From JANXAZ01 sp964504655 (GTDB lineage Bacteria > Pseudomonadota > Alphaproteobacteria > Geminicoccales > Geminicoccaceae), in NCBI GenBank assembly GCA_964504655.1, contig CAZDFD010000007.1, positions 1-64,000 on the forward strand: a stretch of DNA of 64,000 nucleotides, given 5' to 3'. Both the position numbers and the translations under genes were made by a program. The notes under the pieces were generated by a model, which was not told the origin of the DNA, did no database searches, and saw nothing but the letters and a program-made list of their open reading frames with translations. This document shows, in pieces, positions 8,769-18,404 of this stretch (positions within the stretch are counted from its first letter, which is position 1; each line of letters opens with the position of its first letter).

Positions 8769-9916
8769 CGGGCGCCCACGGGTGCGACGGCCTTGCTCGC
8801 GAATGGTCGGATCATCGGCTCGCTGCTCTTGGCCCGGGCCCGCTCGCTCGCGGTCTTGAGCTGGCCGCACGCGGCCAGGATGTCGCGGCCTCGGGGGGTT
8901 CGAACCGGGCTCGCGTGGCCCGCGGCTTCGAGTATGTCGGCGAAGGCCCGGATGCGTGCCGGTGGTGAGCAGGAATAGGGAGCACCCGGCCAGGGGTTGA
9001 AGGGGATGAGGTTGACCTTGGACGGAAGCCCGCGAAGCAAACGCGCGAGTTCGCGAGCATCGGCGTCGCTGTCGTTGACGCCGGCGAGCATGACGTACTC
9101 GAACGTGATCGGCCGTCGGGCCGGATAGCGGCGGCAGGCATCGAGCAAGGCCGCGATCGGCCATTTTCGATTGATGGGGACGAGGTTGTCGCGCAGTTCG
9201 TCGCGCACGGCGTGCAGCGATACCGCGAGACCACTTCCCACCTCGCGGCCCCAGTCGAGCATGCGTGGCACCACACCGGACGTCGACAGCGTCACCCGCC
9301 GTCGCGACAGCGCGATCCCGTCGGGGTCGAGCGCGATTTTGAAGGCAGCGACCACATTGTCGTAGTTGAACAGCGGTTCGCCCATACCCATCACGACGAC
9401 ATTGGTGAGCCGTCGGCCCGGCCGGCCGGACGGCCAGTCCTCCAGGGCGTCGCGTGCGACCAGGATCTGCCCGAGGATCTCTCCCGCCTCGAGGTTGCGG
9501 ACGAGCGGCATCGTTCCCGTATGGCAGAAGCGGCAGGAGAGCGTGCATCCGACCTGGGTCGAGACGCAGAGGGCTCCCCGGTTCTCCTCCGGGATGAAGA
9601 CCGTCTCCACCTCGCGACCGTCGCCGAGCCGAAGCAGCCATTTCCGCGTTCCGTCTTCCGAACGGTGCTCGGCCGAAACGTGCGGCCGCGTCAGATCGGC
9701 GCGCCGCTGCAGGAGCTGTCGCAGCTCCCTCGGCAGGGTGGTCATGTCGGCCGCCTGCTTGGCACCCCGTGCATACATCCAATGGAACAGCTGGCGGGCC
9801 CGCAGCGCGCTGACCTCGGCCGGCACGCCTTCGCCCTCGAGCCATGTGGCGAGGTCGGAGCGGTCGAGCCCCGTGAGCACGACCCCCTCCGTCGACGGCT
9901 CAGCGTCCGCCGCCAT
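8765..9916 (-). CDS. rlmN: 23S rRNA (adenine-C2)-methyltransferase RlmN
   Basis: RlmN is a radical-SAM enzyme that methylates A2503 of 23S rRNA and A37 of some tRNAs. The 383 residues show the cluster-binding cysteines Cys124, Cys128 and Cys131 in CTLSCRFC. GMGEPLFNYDNVV is the SAM-binding GEP motif. Family landmarks are QVGCTLSC, LVPINRKWPI and the C-terminal TPRGRDILAACGQL, which carries the acceptor Cys. It lies between an ialB-like gene (17-nt overlap) and a GST gene (4-nt overlap) in one minus-strand unit. Confidence 0.95.
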   Translation of the reverse strand: MAADAEPSTEGVVLTGLDRSDLATWLEGEGVPAEVSALRARQLFHWMYARGAKQAADMTTLPRELRQLLQRRADLTRPHVSAEHRSEDGTRKWLLRLGDGREVETVFIPEENRGALCVSTQVGCTLSCRFCHTGTMPLVRNLEAGEILGQILVARDALEDWPSGRPGRRLTNVVVMGMGEPLFNYDNVVAAFKIALDPDGIALSRRRVTLSTSGVVPRMLDWGREVGSGLAVSLHAVRDELRDNLVPINRKWPIAALLDACRRYPARRPITFEYVMLAGVNDSDADARELARLLRGLPSKVNLIPFNPWPGAPYSCSPPARIRAFADILEAAGHASPVRTPRGRDILAACGQLKTASERARAKSSEPMIRPFASKAVAPVGAR

Positions 9917-10439
9917 TCCGGCACGCCTCCATCATGGCGCGGATCGCCGCGCTGAAACCCGAGAGCGAGTAGGTGTCCAGGGACCAGGTGTCACGAACCG
10001 ATGTCCCGCGCACGGTCATCTGGGACCCCCGACGCATCGCGCCGATCAGCTGCCCGTCCTCCTCGCTGTTGCTGGTCCAGGCACGATCCCGCTCGGTGAA
10101 CAGCTCGAACCTGGTGCCGTCGACCAGAACCTCGACGGCGCTGCCCTTGCGGTAGGTGTAGCCCGGATCGACGGACACCTCCTGGCGCGGGCGTTCGCCA
10201 CCGAACTGGGTCACGAACAGCCGCGGCTGGTCGCGCCGCGAGAAGCTTCCCTCCTGCTTCGACGGCAACGAGGTCACGAAGCAGACCTTGCCCGCCGGGT
10301 CGTCGTGCACGTAGAGGCTCCAATCCCTGAAGCGCTCCACGAACCCCGCCGACACCTGCGGCGTGTCGACCAGGAGCACACACGCCGCGACCATCGCGGC
10401 GCGACCGGCAACGGCCGCCCGGGGGATCGGTCGCCTCAT
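9900..10439 (-). CDS. Invasion-associated locus B (IalB) family protein
   Basis: This 179-residue secreted protein has an N-terminal export signal (AAMVAACVLLVDTPQVSAG) and then the IalB domain: FRDWSLYVHDDPAGKVCFVTS, a basic middle and GFSAAIRAMMEACRNG at the end. IalB is known from Bartonella, but the family is widespread in free-living alphaproteobacteria, so no virulence role is implied. It overlaps the methyltransferase gene behind it by 4 nt and rlmN ahead of it by 17 nt. Confidence 0.82.
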   Translation of the reverse strand: MRRPIPRAAVAGRAAMVAACVLLVDTPQVSAGFVERFRDWSLYVHDDPAGKVCFVTSLPSKQEGSFSRRDQPRLFVTQFGGERPRQEVSVDPGYTYRKGSAVEVLVDGTRFELFTERDRAWTSNSEEDGQLIGAMRRGSQMTVRGTSVRDTWSLDTYSLSGFSAAIRAMMEACRNGGGR

Positions 10440-11026
10440 CGCGTCATCGCTTCCGTCGGGTGCGTCGCCCCGGTCGTATCGGGCCGGGCCTCGCCCCTCT
10501 TCAACACCGGTGGTCCATGGACGTGGGCCGGCCGGGGCTCCACTGGACCGCCGGATCGGACCGGACGGGTGGCGAACCTTCCATGGCAGAGCATCCGGTC
10601 GTAGAGGACGATGCCGACCGCGATCCCGAGATTGATGCAGAACCGCGTGGGGATCCGGACGACCCAGTCGCAGCGCCGCAGGATCTCCGGCGACAGCTCG
10701 CCGCGTTCCGGCCCGAACACATAGGCCGCGTTCAACGGATGGCGGAAGCTCGGCAAAGCGATGGCGTTCTCGGTCAGCTCGACGCCGACCAGCCGACACC
10801 GCTCCGGCAGTGACAGGCTGCTCGGGTTGGCGAACTCGAAGAGCGGCAGGCTGAGCTCGGCGCGCGAGGTGTTGGAGACCGCTTCCTGCGCACGCCAGTA
10901 TGCATTGACCAGGAACAGGAAGCTCGCCCCGAAGGCATGCGCCGTTCTCATCAGCGCACCGAGATTGGCCGGCTTGCTGATACCCTCGGCCCCGACCCCG
11001 AAATAGCCGCGCCCGCGCTCGATCAT
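10436..11026 (-). CDS. SPOUT-class (TrmH/SpoU) RNA methyltransferase
   Basis: This is a predicted SAM-dependent RNA 2'-O-methyltransferase of the SpoU/TrmH family (196 residues). Three knot motifs are visible: SKPANLGALMRTAHAFGAS (motif 1 with the catalytic Arg), VFGPERGELS (motif 2) and IPTRFCINLGIAVGIVLYDR (motif 3). The target nucleotide cannot be told from sequence. ATG 11026 is used; a TTG two codons upstream is possible. No clear Shine-Dalgarno is seen. It heads the minus-strand unit leading into ialB-like, rlmN, gst and sppA. Confidence 0.85.
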   Translation of the reverse strand: MIERGRGYFGVGAEGISKPANLGALMRTAHAFGASFLFLVNAYWRAQEAVSNTSRAELSLPLFEFANPSSLSLPERCRLVGVELTENAIALPSFRHPLNAAYVFGPERGELSPEILRRCDWVVRIPTRFCINLGIAVGIVLYDRMLCHGRFATRPVRSGGPVEPRPAHVHGPPVLKRGEARPDTTGATHPTEAMTR

Positions 11027-11032
11027 GGGCAA

Positions 11033-12037
11033 AAGGTAGGCGGGAGCCCTCCCGATCGCCAGACCTCCGACCGGTCACCGGCCGACCGAGGGCAGAGTGC
11101 TCGGGCCGGTTCCCGCGGTCGGGACGGGCCTACCCTTCCGGTGCGTCTCGGATCCCGGCGAAACCCGGGCCGGGCGATCGGTGAGCCTCCGGTGTCGGCG
11201 CCCGCGCTCGGCGCGGGTCCCCGACCGCACCCTGACTCATCATGGCCCATCGTCATCGGCGCCTGTGCGGGGACGCCCGCGAGCGTCGCCGGATCCGCGT
11301 CTGTCCGGCCCGGGGTGGACTCGAGGGGCGCCATGTCGCCGACCCGGTCCGACCCGAAGGCGCGCACCCTGCGCCGCGGCGATGGGTCGCCGATCCGCAT
11401 CCGCGCCGGCGCGTCGACCCGGAGGCAAGGGGCGGGCAGCCCCGGGACAGGCAGCCGCGGACGGCGGCACTATCAATCCACGAGAGATGGGGCCGCCGAA
11501 GCTCTGCCGGCGACGAGCGAGCTCGGTCGGGTATCACCGCGAGGCGCCGGCGCCATCGTGCCGATGCCCCGCCCGCTGGATCGAGGCCGAGCCGTCGACC
11601 GACGATCCCTTCTTCCAACCCGGGGCCGACCGCAACCCTGGATCGACCGTGATACGACATACGATGTCGAGCTCGGCCGCCGCGGCTCGCTCGCCCAAGG
11701 AGAGGCCGCATGCGCAAGGGGGCCGGCGATGCGTTCTGCGGCCGGGACCGAAGATGCGCGGCCGGCTGAACTCGAACCCGTACCAGTCCCGTCCCGACCA
11801 ACGGTGTCGGCGGGCGAGGCCAGGCGATCCGGGCCGGACGAACGCGTCTCTTCGATTCGCCACCTCGCCGACCCGCTCGAGGAGCGTCGTCGTCGCGTCC
11901 TGTCCAGGGCGCTCGACGGGCCGAGACGGGTCTGCGCCGCACATCGGCGCCTCGATTCACGACGGTCGGTCGGATCGCGTGGCTGCACGCCCACCCTTGG
12001 TCCGTTGGTGCAGCGACAGTATCACTCGCGGAGCCGC
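11033..12037. other. About 1 kb with no recognisable gene
   Basis: Open frames occur on both strands only because stop codons are rare at this GC content. Their translations are runs of Arg, Pro, Gly and Ser with no domain, no secondary-structure rhythm and no ribosome-binding site. I see no RNA gene. A small inverted repeat (CGACAT-ACG-ATGTCG) lies near 11660. It separates the methyltransferase unit from the type I secretion genes and may be decayed sequence. Confidence 0.6.
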
Positions 12038-13390
12038 TCAACGTTCGCTCAGCGCGCGATCCCGAGCCTTGATGATCGGCTTCAGCAGATAGTGAAGAAC
12101 GGACTTCCTGCCGGTCAGGATATCGACCTGGGCGATCATGCCGGGGATGATCGTCAGGGGCTTGTCCGTCGTTCCGAGATGGCTCTGCGCGGTGCGGATC
12201 CGCACGCGATAGAAACTCTCGCCCCGCTCGTTCGCAATCGTATCGGCGCTGATATCTTCGACTTGACCCTTGAGATCGCCATAGATCGAGTAGTCATACG
12301 CTGTAATCTTGATGGTGGCAGGCAAACCAGGTCTCAGGAAGGCGATGTCAGCGGGACGTAGATTGGCCTCGATCAGCAGCGTATCCTCGAGGGGCACGAT
12401 CTCCAGGATGTCCTGTCCCGGTTGGACCACCCCGCCGATCGTGTTCAGCTTGATCTGCTTCACGGTTCCGCGAACGGGCGATCGAACCTCGGTGCGGCGG
12501 ACCCGGTCCGCGCCGGCCTGGACGACCTCGCGAATGCCGGCGAGCTCGGCGGACTTCTGCGTCAGCTCTTCGTGCGCCTGCGAGCGAAAGGCGGTCAGAG
12601 CCCGCTCGACCTTCTGGTTCGCCTCGCGGATGGCGGTCCGCAGGCGAACGATCGAGGCCCGACTGCCCTCGACGGCACCCCGAAGATCGTTCACCTCCCG
12701 CTGGAGCTTGATGAACAGCGACTGCGACATGTCTCCCCGCTTGGCGGCCGGCTCCGCCAGCCGAAGCTCGTCGCGCGCCAACTCGAGCGATCGCTCGTAC
12801 TGCGCCAGCTTGGTCTCGAGCTCCTTCAACTCCTGCTCTCGTTGTTGGGCCTGACTGCGAAGGATCTGAATCTCGTTGTCCAGGTTCTCCTGGCGGGTTG
12901 CGAAAAGCATCAGCTCCTTCTCGGCCACCTCACGGGCCTCGGCCATCACCTCCGCGGGGAACACGATCTTGGTATCGTCGATCTCGGCCTGCAGCCGAGC
13001 GATCGCCGCCGACAGCGCCATGTAGCGAGCACGCTTCTCCCGATAGTCGCTCTCCGCTCTGACGTTGTCGATTCGCAAGAGAATCTGGCCTTCCTCGACC
13101 ACTTGACCTTCGCGAACCAACATACCGGCCAAGATGCCGCCCTCGAGATTTTGGACGACCTGGATCTGACGAGACGGTATGACCTTACCTTCGCCGCGGG
13201 TCACCTCGTCTATCAGCGCCCAGTTGGCCCACAACAGGAAGACGACGAAGAAGGCGACCACAGTGGCCAGGAGGACATGGCTCAAGCCATTCGGCCGAAG
13301 GCGCTCGGCCGCGGCGGCGCCGCGGATGAAGGCGGCCAGCTCGCGATCCAGGGTCGCGCCCGTCCCTCGACCACGCAGCGCCAACGCCAT
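12038..13390 (-). CDS. HlyD-family periplasmic adaptor of a type I secretion system (LapC-like)
   Basis: This is the membrane fusion protein that bridges the inner-membrane ABC exporter and a TolC-type outer-membrane channel. The 450 residues have a short cytoplasmic N-terminus, one membrane segment (about 38-60), and a lipoyl half (GEGKVIPSRQIQVVQNLEGG). A long coiled coil runs through about 110-290. The HlyD C-terminal signature EVRSPVRGTVKQIKLNTIGGVVQPGQ follows. Its ATG overlaps the exporter stop by one base, so it is co-translated with the ABC gene. Confidence 0.93.
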   Translation of the reverse strand: MALALRGRGTGATLDRELAAFIRGAAAAERLRPNGLSHVLLATVVAFFVVFLLWANWALIDEVTRGEGKVIPSRQIQVVQNLEGGILAGMLVREGQVVEEGQILLRIDNVRAESDYREKRARYMALSAAIARLQAEIDDTKIVFPAEVMAEAREVAEKELMLFATRQENLDNEIQILRSQAQQREQELKELETKLAQYERSLELARDELRLAEPAAKRGDMSQSLFIKLQREVNDLRGAVEGSRASIVRLRTAIREANQKVERALTAFRSQAHEELTQKSAELAGIREVVQAGADRVRRTEVRSPVRGTVKQIKLNTIGGVVQPGQDILEIVPLEDTLLIEANLRPADIAFLRPGLPATIKITAYDYSIYGDLKGQVEDISADTIANERGESFYRVRIRTAQSHLGTTDKPLTIIPGMIAQVDILTGRKSVLHYLLKPIIKARDRALSER

Positions 13391-15648
13391 CAGCTGTCTC
13401 CCCGGATCTGCCCAGAGGCGAGGGCCTTGAGCACCTTGTCCTTGGGGCCGTCGGCGACGACGCGGCCGCCATCCATGACGATCAACCGCTCGACCAGCGC
13501 CAGAAGCGACGCTCGATGGGTCACGAGCAGAACCGTGCGATCGGTGAGCTCCCGCGCAATCCGCTGCATGAAGCGGCTTTCCGCACCGTTGTCCATCGCG
13601 CTGCTCGGTTCATCCAGCACGAGAATGGGCGGATCGAGGAGGAGGGCCCGGGCGATCGCCACCGACTGGCGTTGACCGCCCGACAGCGACTCCCCGCGTT
13701 CTCCGACGTTGAGGTCGTAGCCGGCAGGATGACGGGCCACGAAATCCTCGACACCGGCCACGGCGGACGCTCGCAGAACCGCCGCATCGTCCGCGAACGG
13801 CGCTCCCAGCGTGATGTTCTCGCGTATCGAGCCTTGGAACAGGACCACATCCTGGGGGACACAACCGATACTGCGACGAAGGTCGGCGGGGTCGATCTGC
13901 CGGATGTCGCTTCCGTCGATGAGGACGGAACCGGACTCCGGCTCGAACAGACCGAGGACCAGCTTCTCGATGGTCGATTTCCCGGACCCTATCCGACCGA
14001 TCAAGCCGACGCGCTCGCCCGGGGCGATGCGGAACGACACATCGGCAAGCGCCGGCAGTTTCTGTCCAGGATACGAGAAGGTCACGTTCTTGAACTCGAT
14101 CCCACCCTTGATCGTCGGGCGGTGCACGAAGACGCGTTCCGGAGGCCGATCGACGGGAAGTTGCATGATGCCGTTCAAGGTGTCGAGCGCCGTCCTGGCC
14201 TGGTGATAGCGTGTCAGCACCGCCGCCACCTGTCCGAGCGGCGCCATCGCGCGACCTGCGAGGATGCTGCAGGCGATCAGAGCACCCGTCGTCAGGCGAC
14301 CGGCCGCAATCTCGTAAACGCCGACCACGATCACGCCGACATAGACCAAATTGCTCACCAAACCGGCGAAATTCACGGTCACGGCAGAGAGGAGTCGACT
14401 TCGGTTGGCGGACTCCGCGGTCGCTCCCACGAAGCTCTCCCAGGCCCGCTGCATGCGGCCCTCGGCCCCCACGCTCTTGATCGTCTCGAGGCCATTGATC
14501 GCCTCGACCAGGACACCGTGCTTGAGCGAGGCTTCCTTGAAGGTGCGACGCACCACATGGTTGAGGGGGACCTGCAGCAGCAGACCGACCCCGATGACGA
14601 GCGGGATGCCGAGAAGTGGCACGATGGCGACCACACCGCCGATCACCCAGATGATGCCAACGAACAAGATCAGGAACGGCAGATCAACGAGACTCGTCAT
14701 CGTTGCTGACGTGAAGAAATCTCGGAGCGTTTCGAACTCGCGCAGATTGTTGGCAAATGCGCCGGCCGACCGTGGCCGGGCCGCCATCCTGATGTTCATG
14801 ACATGCTCGAATATCCGGCTGGCAAGCTGGATGTCGGCAATCTTTCCGGCCGCATCCACAAAGTATCCACGTAGAGTCTTCAGCAAAAAATCAAAACCCA
14901 GTACAATGACTATCCCAATGGTGAGAACCCAAAGGGTTTCGATGGCGTTGTTCGGCACGACCCGATCATAGACATTCATGGCGAACAACGAGGTGGCGAT
15001 GGCGAAGCAATTGATCATTGCGGCGGCAACAAGAACCTCGGAATAGATCGGCCACTGACGAAGAATGGTCGCCCAAAACCAATGACCACTGCGCTCGGCG
15101 GTGAGCTCACGCTCGCGTTGGGCGAAGCCGATAGTCGGTTTGGCGAAGAACGCATAGCCGGAGTAGAGGGCGGCCAATTCGGACTCGGAGATGGTCACCG
15201 ATCCGTCGGACGTATCGCTAAGGAGAAGCTCGGCATTGCCGGATCCATCTCGCCGCACGAGAACGACGGCGCGACGATCACGTAGAAGCAGGACGCACGG
15301 CAGCACGAGCCGGTCGATGGCCGACAAGGGCCTTCGCAACAGGCGTGCGCTCAGGCCGGCCCGCTCGGCCGCTCTCGGGAACAGCTCGGGCGTGAGCAGG
15401 CCATCGACCAGTGGAAGTCCTGCCGTGAGGGCCTGTGCCGACAGCGGCCGTCCGAGAAGGCGCGTGAGTGCCACCAGGCTGCCCAGCAGCGAATCGTCGA
15501 CGGATGCGTCGGCCCGGCGGATCTGCCAGTCCGACGAGCCGAACGAGGCGTTGGCGGCGTCGTCGCGGGCGCGCGTCGACGCCGGCTCGCTGCCGGCCGT
15601 GGTGGTCGGGGCCGGGCGGGCCACGGCCGCGATGGCTCCTTCACTCAT
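13390..15648 (-). CDS. Type I secretion ABC exporter with inactive C39-like domain (LapB-like)
   Basis: A 752-residue exporter with three parts. The N-terminal domain (about 45-165) has the C39 peptidase fold pattern but reads DSLLGSL where active bacteriocin peptidases have their Cys, so it is probably a substrate-docking CLD as in RTX/adhesin exporters. The membrane domain covers about 190-460. The ATPase domain has Walker A GRIGSGKST, signature LSGGQRQS and Walker B ILVLDEPSSAMD. Start 15648 is chosen for the upstream GGGAAAGG; an in-frame ATG at 15687 is possible. Confidence 0.92.
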   Translation of the reverse strand: MSEGAIAAVARPAPTTTAGSEPASTRARDDAANASFGSSDWQIRRADASVDDSLLGSLVALTRLLGRPLSAQALTAGLPLVDGLLTPELFPRAAERAGLSARLLRRPLSAIDRLVLPCVLLLRDRRAVVLVRRDGSGNAELLLSDTSDGSVTISESELAALYSGYAFFAKPTIGFAQRERELTAERSGHWFWATILRQWPIYSEVLVAAAMINCFAIATSLFAMNVYDRVVPNNAIETLWVLTIGIVIVLGFDFLLKTLRGYFVDAAGKIADIQLASRIFEHVMNIRMAARPRSAGAFANNLREFETLRDFFTSATMTSLVDLPFLILFVGIIWVIGGVVAIVPLLGIPLVIGVGLLLQVPLNHVVRRTFKEASLKHGVLVEAINGLETIKSVGAEGRMQRAWESFVGATAESANRSRLLSAVTVNFAGLVSNLVYVGVIVVGVYEIAAGRLTTGALIACSILAGRAMAPLGQVAAVLTRYHQARTALDTLNGIMQLPVDRPPERVFVHRPTIKGGIEFKNVTFSYPGQKLPALADVSFRIAPGERVGLIGRIGSGKSTIEKLVLGLFEPESGSVLIDGSDIRQIDPADLRRSIGCVPQDVVLFQGSIRENITLGAPFADDAAVLRASAVAGVEDFVARHPAGYDLNVGERGESLSGGQRQSVAIARALLLDPPILVLDEPSSAMDNGAESRFMQRIARELTDRTVLLVTHRASLLALVERLIVMDGGRVVADGPKDKVLKALASGQIRGDS

Positions 15649-15863
15649 GCCAACCTTTCCCGGCCTTGCCGATCCTCGAGGATGCACGATCCCGGGCGCA
15701 GGTTATGTGGTTTTGCGAGCACAGGCCACACCATTGAGCGTATCGTCGCATGGTCGTCTCCGTCCGCCCGCGAGCCGTGAACCTCCGGGTGTGAGCTTCT
15801 CCTGCAAGCACTTGCACCGCGGCCCGGCTGCCGCCGGCGTGGCTCGGGCCGACGCTCTCGCCG

Positions 15864-15892
15864 TTGACGCATCCTCGGGCCCGCACTATCAC
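15864..15892 (+). promoter_or_regulatory. Sigma-70-type promoter candidate for the TolC-like gene
   Basis: TTGACG (15864-15869) and TATCAC (15887-15892) are 17 bp apart and point to the gene at 15959, giving a leader of about 60 nt. It lies in the 310-nt divergent region 15649-15958, which otherwise holds no gene I can see. The stretch near 15895-15920 is the most AT-rich part. Confidence 0.45.
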
Positions 15893-15958
15893 GCCCAAAA
15901 GTTAACGTAGCATCTACAAAGGCTTCGCTGGGACCTCAAGCATCCGGGTTAAAGAACG

Positions 15959-17500
15959 ATGTGGCTGCCGCCTCGCACTCCAACTCGGTGCCGCGCCGCG
16001 CTGAGCCTGCTGCTCGGATCGGTCGCCTTGGCGGTCGCCGGCCCGCCTTGCCTCGCGGCGTCCATCACCGACACCGTGCGCGCCGCACTGTCGGCGAACC
16101 CCGAGATCGGCGTCGTCAAGGCCGACCGGCGCGCGGTCGATCAGGAGCTTAGGCAGGCCCGTGCCGGCTATCTTCCGTCGCTCGACGTGCGTGGCGGCTT
16201 CGGTGGCGAGCTGGCCAACACGCCCGCCACCCGTCGAAGGGGACCCGGCTCCACCAACAGCACCGAGCAGATCAGGAGCGAGGCTCAGATCAAGCTGTCG
16301 CAGATGCTCTTCGACGGGTTCGCCACGCAGTCCGAGGTGGAGCGTCAAACATCACGGGTCGACAGTGCCGCCTATCGGGTGCAGGAGGCTGCCGAATTCA
16401 TCGCCGTGGATGCGATCGAGGCGCATCTCGACATCCTGCGGAACCAGCAGATCGTCGCGCTCAACCGAGACAACGTGGCGGCCCACGAGCGCATCTTGCG
16501 CCAGGTGCGAAGCCTGGAGCGAGCCGGACGCGCCGACGTCGCCGACGTGCAGCAGACGCAGGCCCGGCTGGCCAACGCCCAGGCCTCGCTGGCCCAGGCG
16601 ACCGGCGCCTTGGCCGACGCGGTGGCGCTCTACCAGCGTGTCGTCGGTCGTGAGCCCGACGCCCTGACCCTCGAGACACCCCCGGTCACCGGGCTGCCCA
16701 AGGATCGCGAGGCGGCAGCGGCACTGGCTTCGGTGCAGAGCCCGACCGTGCTGATCGCGGCCTCGGACGTGGACGTGGCGAGCGCCGAGCTGCGCGGATC
16801 GAGGGCCGGCTACTACCCGCGGCTCGACGCCGAGCTGACCGCGGAGAGCCTGCGCAACGCCGACGGTACCGAAGGACCCGATTCGGCGGCGTCGGCCATG
16901 CTCGTCCTCCGCTACAACCTGTTCCGCGGCGGCGCGGATGTGGCTCGCGAGCGCGAGGCGTTCCATCGCCTGAACGAGGCGCGGGCTGGGCTGCTCAAGC
17001 AGCGTCTGAAGGCGGAGGAGCTCGCCCGGCAGTCCGTGAACGCCTACGACACGGCGAAGGCGCGGGTGGTGGCGCAGCGCGCGCGCGTCGAGGCCCAGCG
17101 CCGGACCCGCGATGCCTACACCACGCAGTTCGAGCTCGGTCAGCGCGATCTTCTCGACGTGCTCGACGCGGAGAACGAACTCTTCCTGGCGCGGGTGCAG
17201 CTGTTGACCGCCGAGTTCACCGAACGCTTCGCTGTCTACAAGATCCTTGGTGTCGTCGGCACCCTGCTCGACACGTTGAACGTCGCCCGCCCGAAGGAGC
17301 ACATCAACATCCATCGATCGGCCGCGCGGCAGCAGACCCCCGTGGTGATCAACGAGAAGTCGCAGCAGCTGACCGATCCGCGAGCCGAAGCGCGCACGCT
17401 GCGCGGCGCCGAGACGGGCGAGGCCCCGCTCGCCGAGCCCGATGCCGCGGACGTGGTGAACCGGCCGGCGCCTCGGCAGGGAACGGGGCCCAAGCAGTAG
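15959..17500 (+). CDS. TolC-family outer membrane channel of the type I secretion system (LapE-like)
   Basis: This 513-residue outer-membrane efflux protein has a signal peptide (LLLGSVALAVAGPPCLAAS) and two TolC repeats of long helices and strands. Landmarks are ITDTVRAALSANPEI at the N-terminus, ARAGYLPSLDVRGGFG, SRAGYYPRLDAELTAES and the FELGQRDLLDVLDAENELF helix near the end. The C-terminus has a polar tail of about 80 residues. It diverges from the LapB/LapC-like genes and completes a three-part exporter. No large secreted substrate gene is in the window. Confidence 0.92.
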   Translation: MWLPPRTPTRCRAALSLLLGSVALAVAGPPCLAASITDTVRAALSANPEIGVVKADRRAVDQELRQARAGYLPSLDVRGGFGGELANTPATRRRGPGSTNSTEQIRSEAQIKLSQMLFDGFATQSEVERQTSRVDSAAYRVQEAAEFIAVDAIEAHLDILRNQQIVALNRDNVAAHERILRQVRSLERAGRADVADVQQTQARLANAQASLAQATGALADAVALYQRVVGREPDALTLETPPVTGLPKDREAAAALASVQSPTVLIAASDVDVASAELRGSRAGYYPRLDAELTAESLRNADGTEGPDSAASAMLVLRYNLFRGGADVAREREAFHRLNEARAGLLKQRLKAEELARQSVNAYDTAKARVVAQRARVEAQRRTRDAYTTQFELGQRDLLDVLDAENELFLARVQLLTAEFTERFAVYKILGVVGTLLDTLNVARPKEHINIHRSAARQQTPVVINEKSQQLTDPRAEARTLRGAETGEAPLAEPDAADVVNRPAPRQGTGPKQ

Positions 17501-17726
17501 GGCCGGCGTTTCGGTCGGCGACCGGCAGCAGATCGGCGCCGCAACGATGCCGTCGAGGGCTTCACCTTGCGCAACCGCGCCTTCGACGGCGCGAACGTGC
17601 AGCATCTGGCGCATCCAGGTGTGCTGCGTGGGCCGCTTCTGATCGGGACCTTCATGCGTCGTTAGGACTTCGTCGGCAGGCTCCACGGCAGAGAGGTGCT
17701 CTGCGAACGGGTCCGGAGCGATGAGC

Positions 17727-18116
17727 ATGGCGTCCGATGCGAGCGCGGTCGGCGGAATCGGGGACGAGGCACCCTCGGACGCCCTTCGTGCGTTGGCGCA
17801 GTCGCTGCTGACCAGCGCCGAGCCGGCTGCGGGGCCCGAGGTGCCGAGTGCAGATCGATCTGCGACCACCATCGTGCTCAGCCTCGACGATCTGATCAGC
17901 GACCCGAGCGGGGAGGTCGTCCTGAGCGTCGGCCCCGGGCCGCAGTGCGTCGTCCTCGAGGGCCCGAGCCAGGTCGCCGAGCGCGGCGTCACGGGTCCGC
18001 ATTCCACCGCCGGCGGTGAGAACGTGGTGGGGATGGGCTACCTCGTGTTCTCCGATGGACCGACGCTCTATTTTCCATTGAGCGTCCAGGTGACGGTGGG
18101 TCCGTCGGAGGGTTGA
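17727..18116 (+). CDS. Small protein resembling a solitary module of type I secreted adhesins
   Basis: No firm family assignment. The 129 residues have a low-complexity N-terminus, then ATTIVLSLDDLISDP, VVLSVGPGPQCVVLEG and GYLVFSDGPTLYFPLSVQVTV. That order (a DDL/DVL turn, a strand ending in VxLEG, a GYxVF-TL strand pair) is like the module often repeated near the C-terminus of RTX-type adhesins. Position 220 nt behind a TolC-type channel supports a link to type I secretion. The second ATG is chosen as start because GGAG (17715-17718) lies 8 nt before it. Confidence 0.5.
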   Translation: MASDASAVGGIGDEAPSDALRALAQSLLTSAEPAAGPEVPSADRSATTIVLSLDDLISDPSGEVVLSVGPGPQCVVLEGPSQVAERGVTGPHSTAGGENVVGMGYLVFSDGPTLYFPLSVQVTVGPSEG

Positions 18117-18404
18117 GGTCAGCGGTGCCGCGGTCGAGCGCCACGCCTCCTCGAGCTCCATCGCGGGACAAGACGAGCTTCCAGCCCGACCGCCCGCGGT
18201 CGTGACCGGTGGCATCGCAGCTACAGCCGGGCCGTTCCTGCGGCGGATCCGCGCGCAGCATCTTGGCGATCGCAGCGAATCATGGCGACCCTGGATCGAG
18301 GGCACCGTGGCCCGTTAACGCGATGTTCACTACGATGGGGCAAGGAGTCCGTGTCGGCCGCGGGCGCGGCCAGCGAGCACGGATATCCGGAGGCATCTCC
18401 GACG

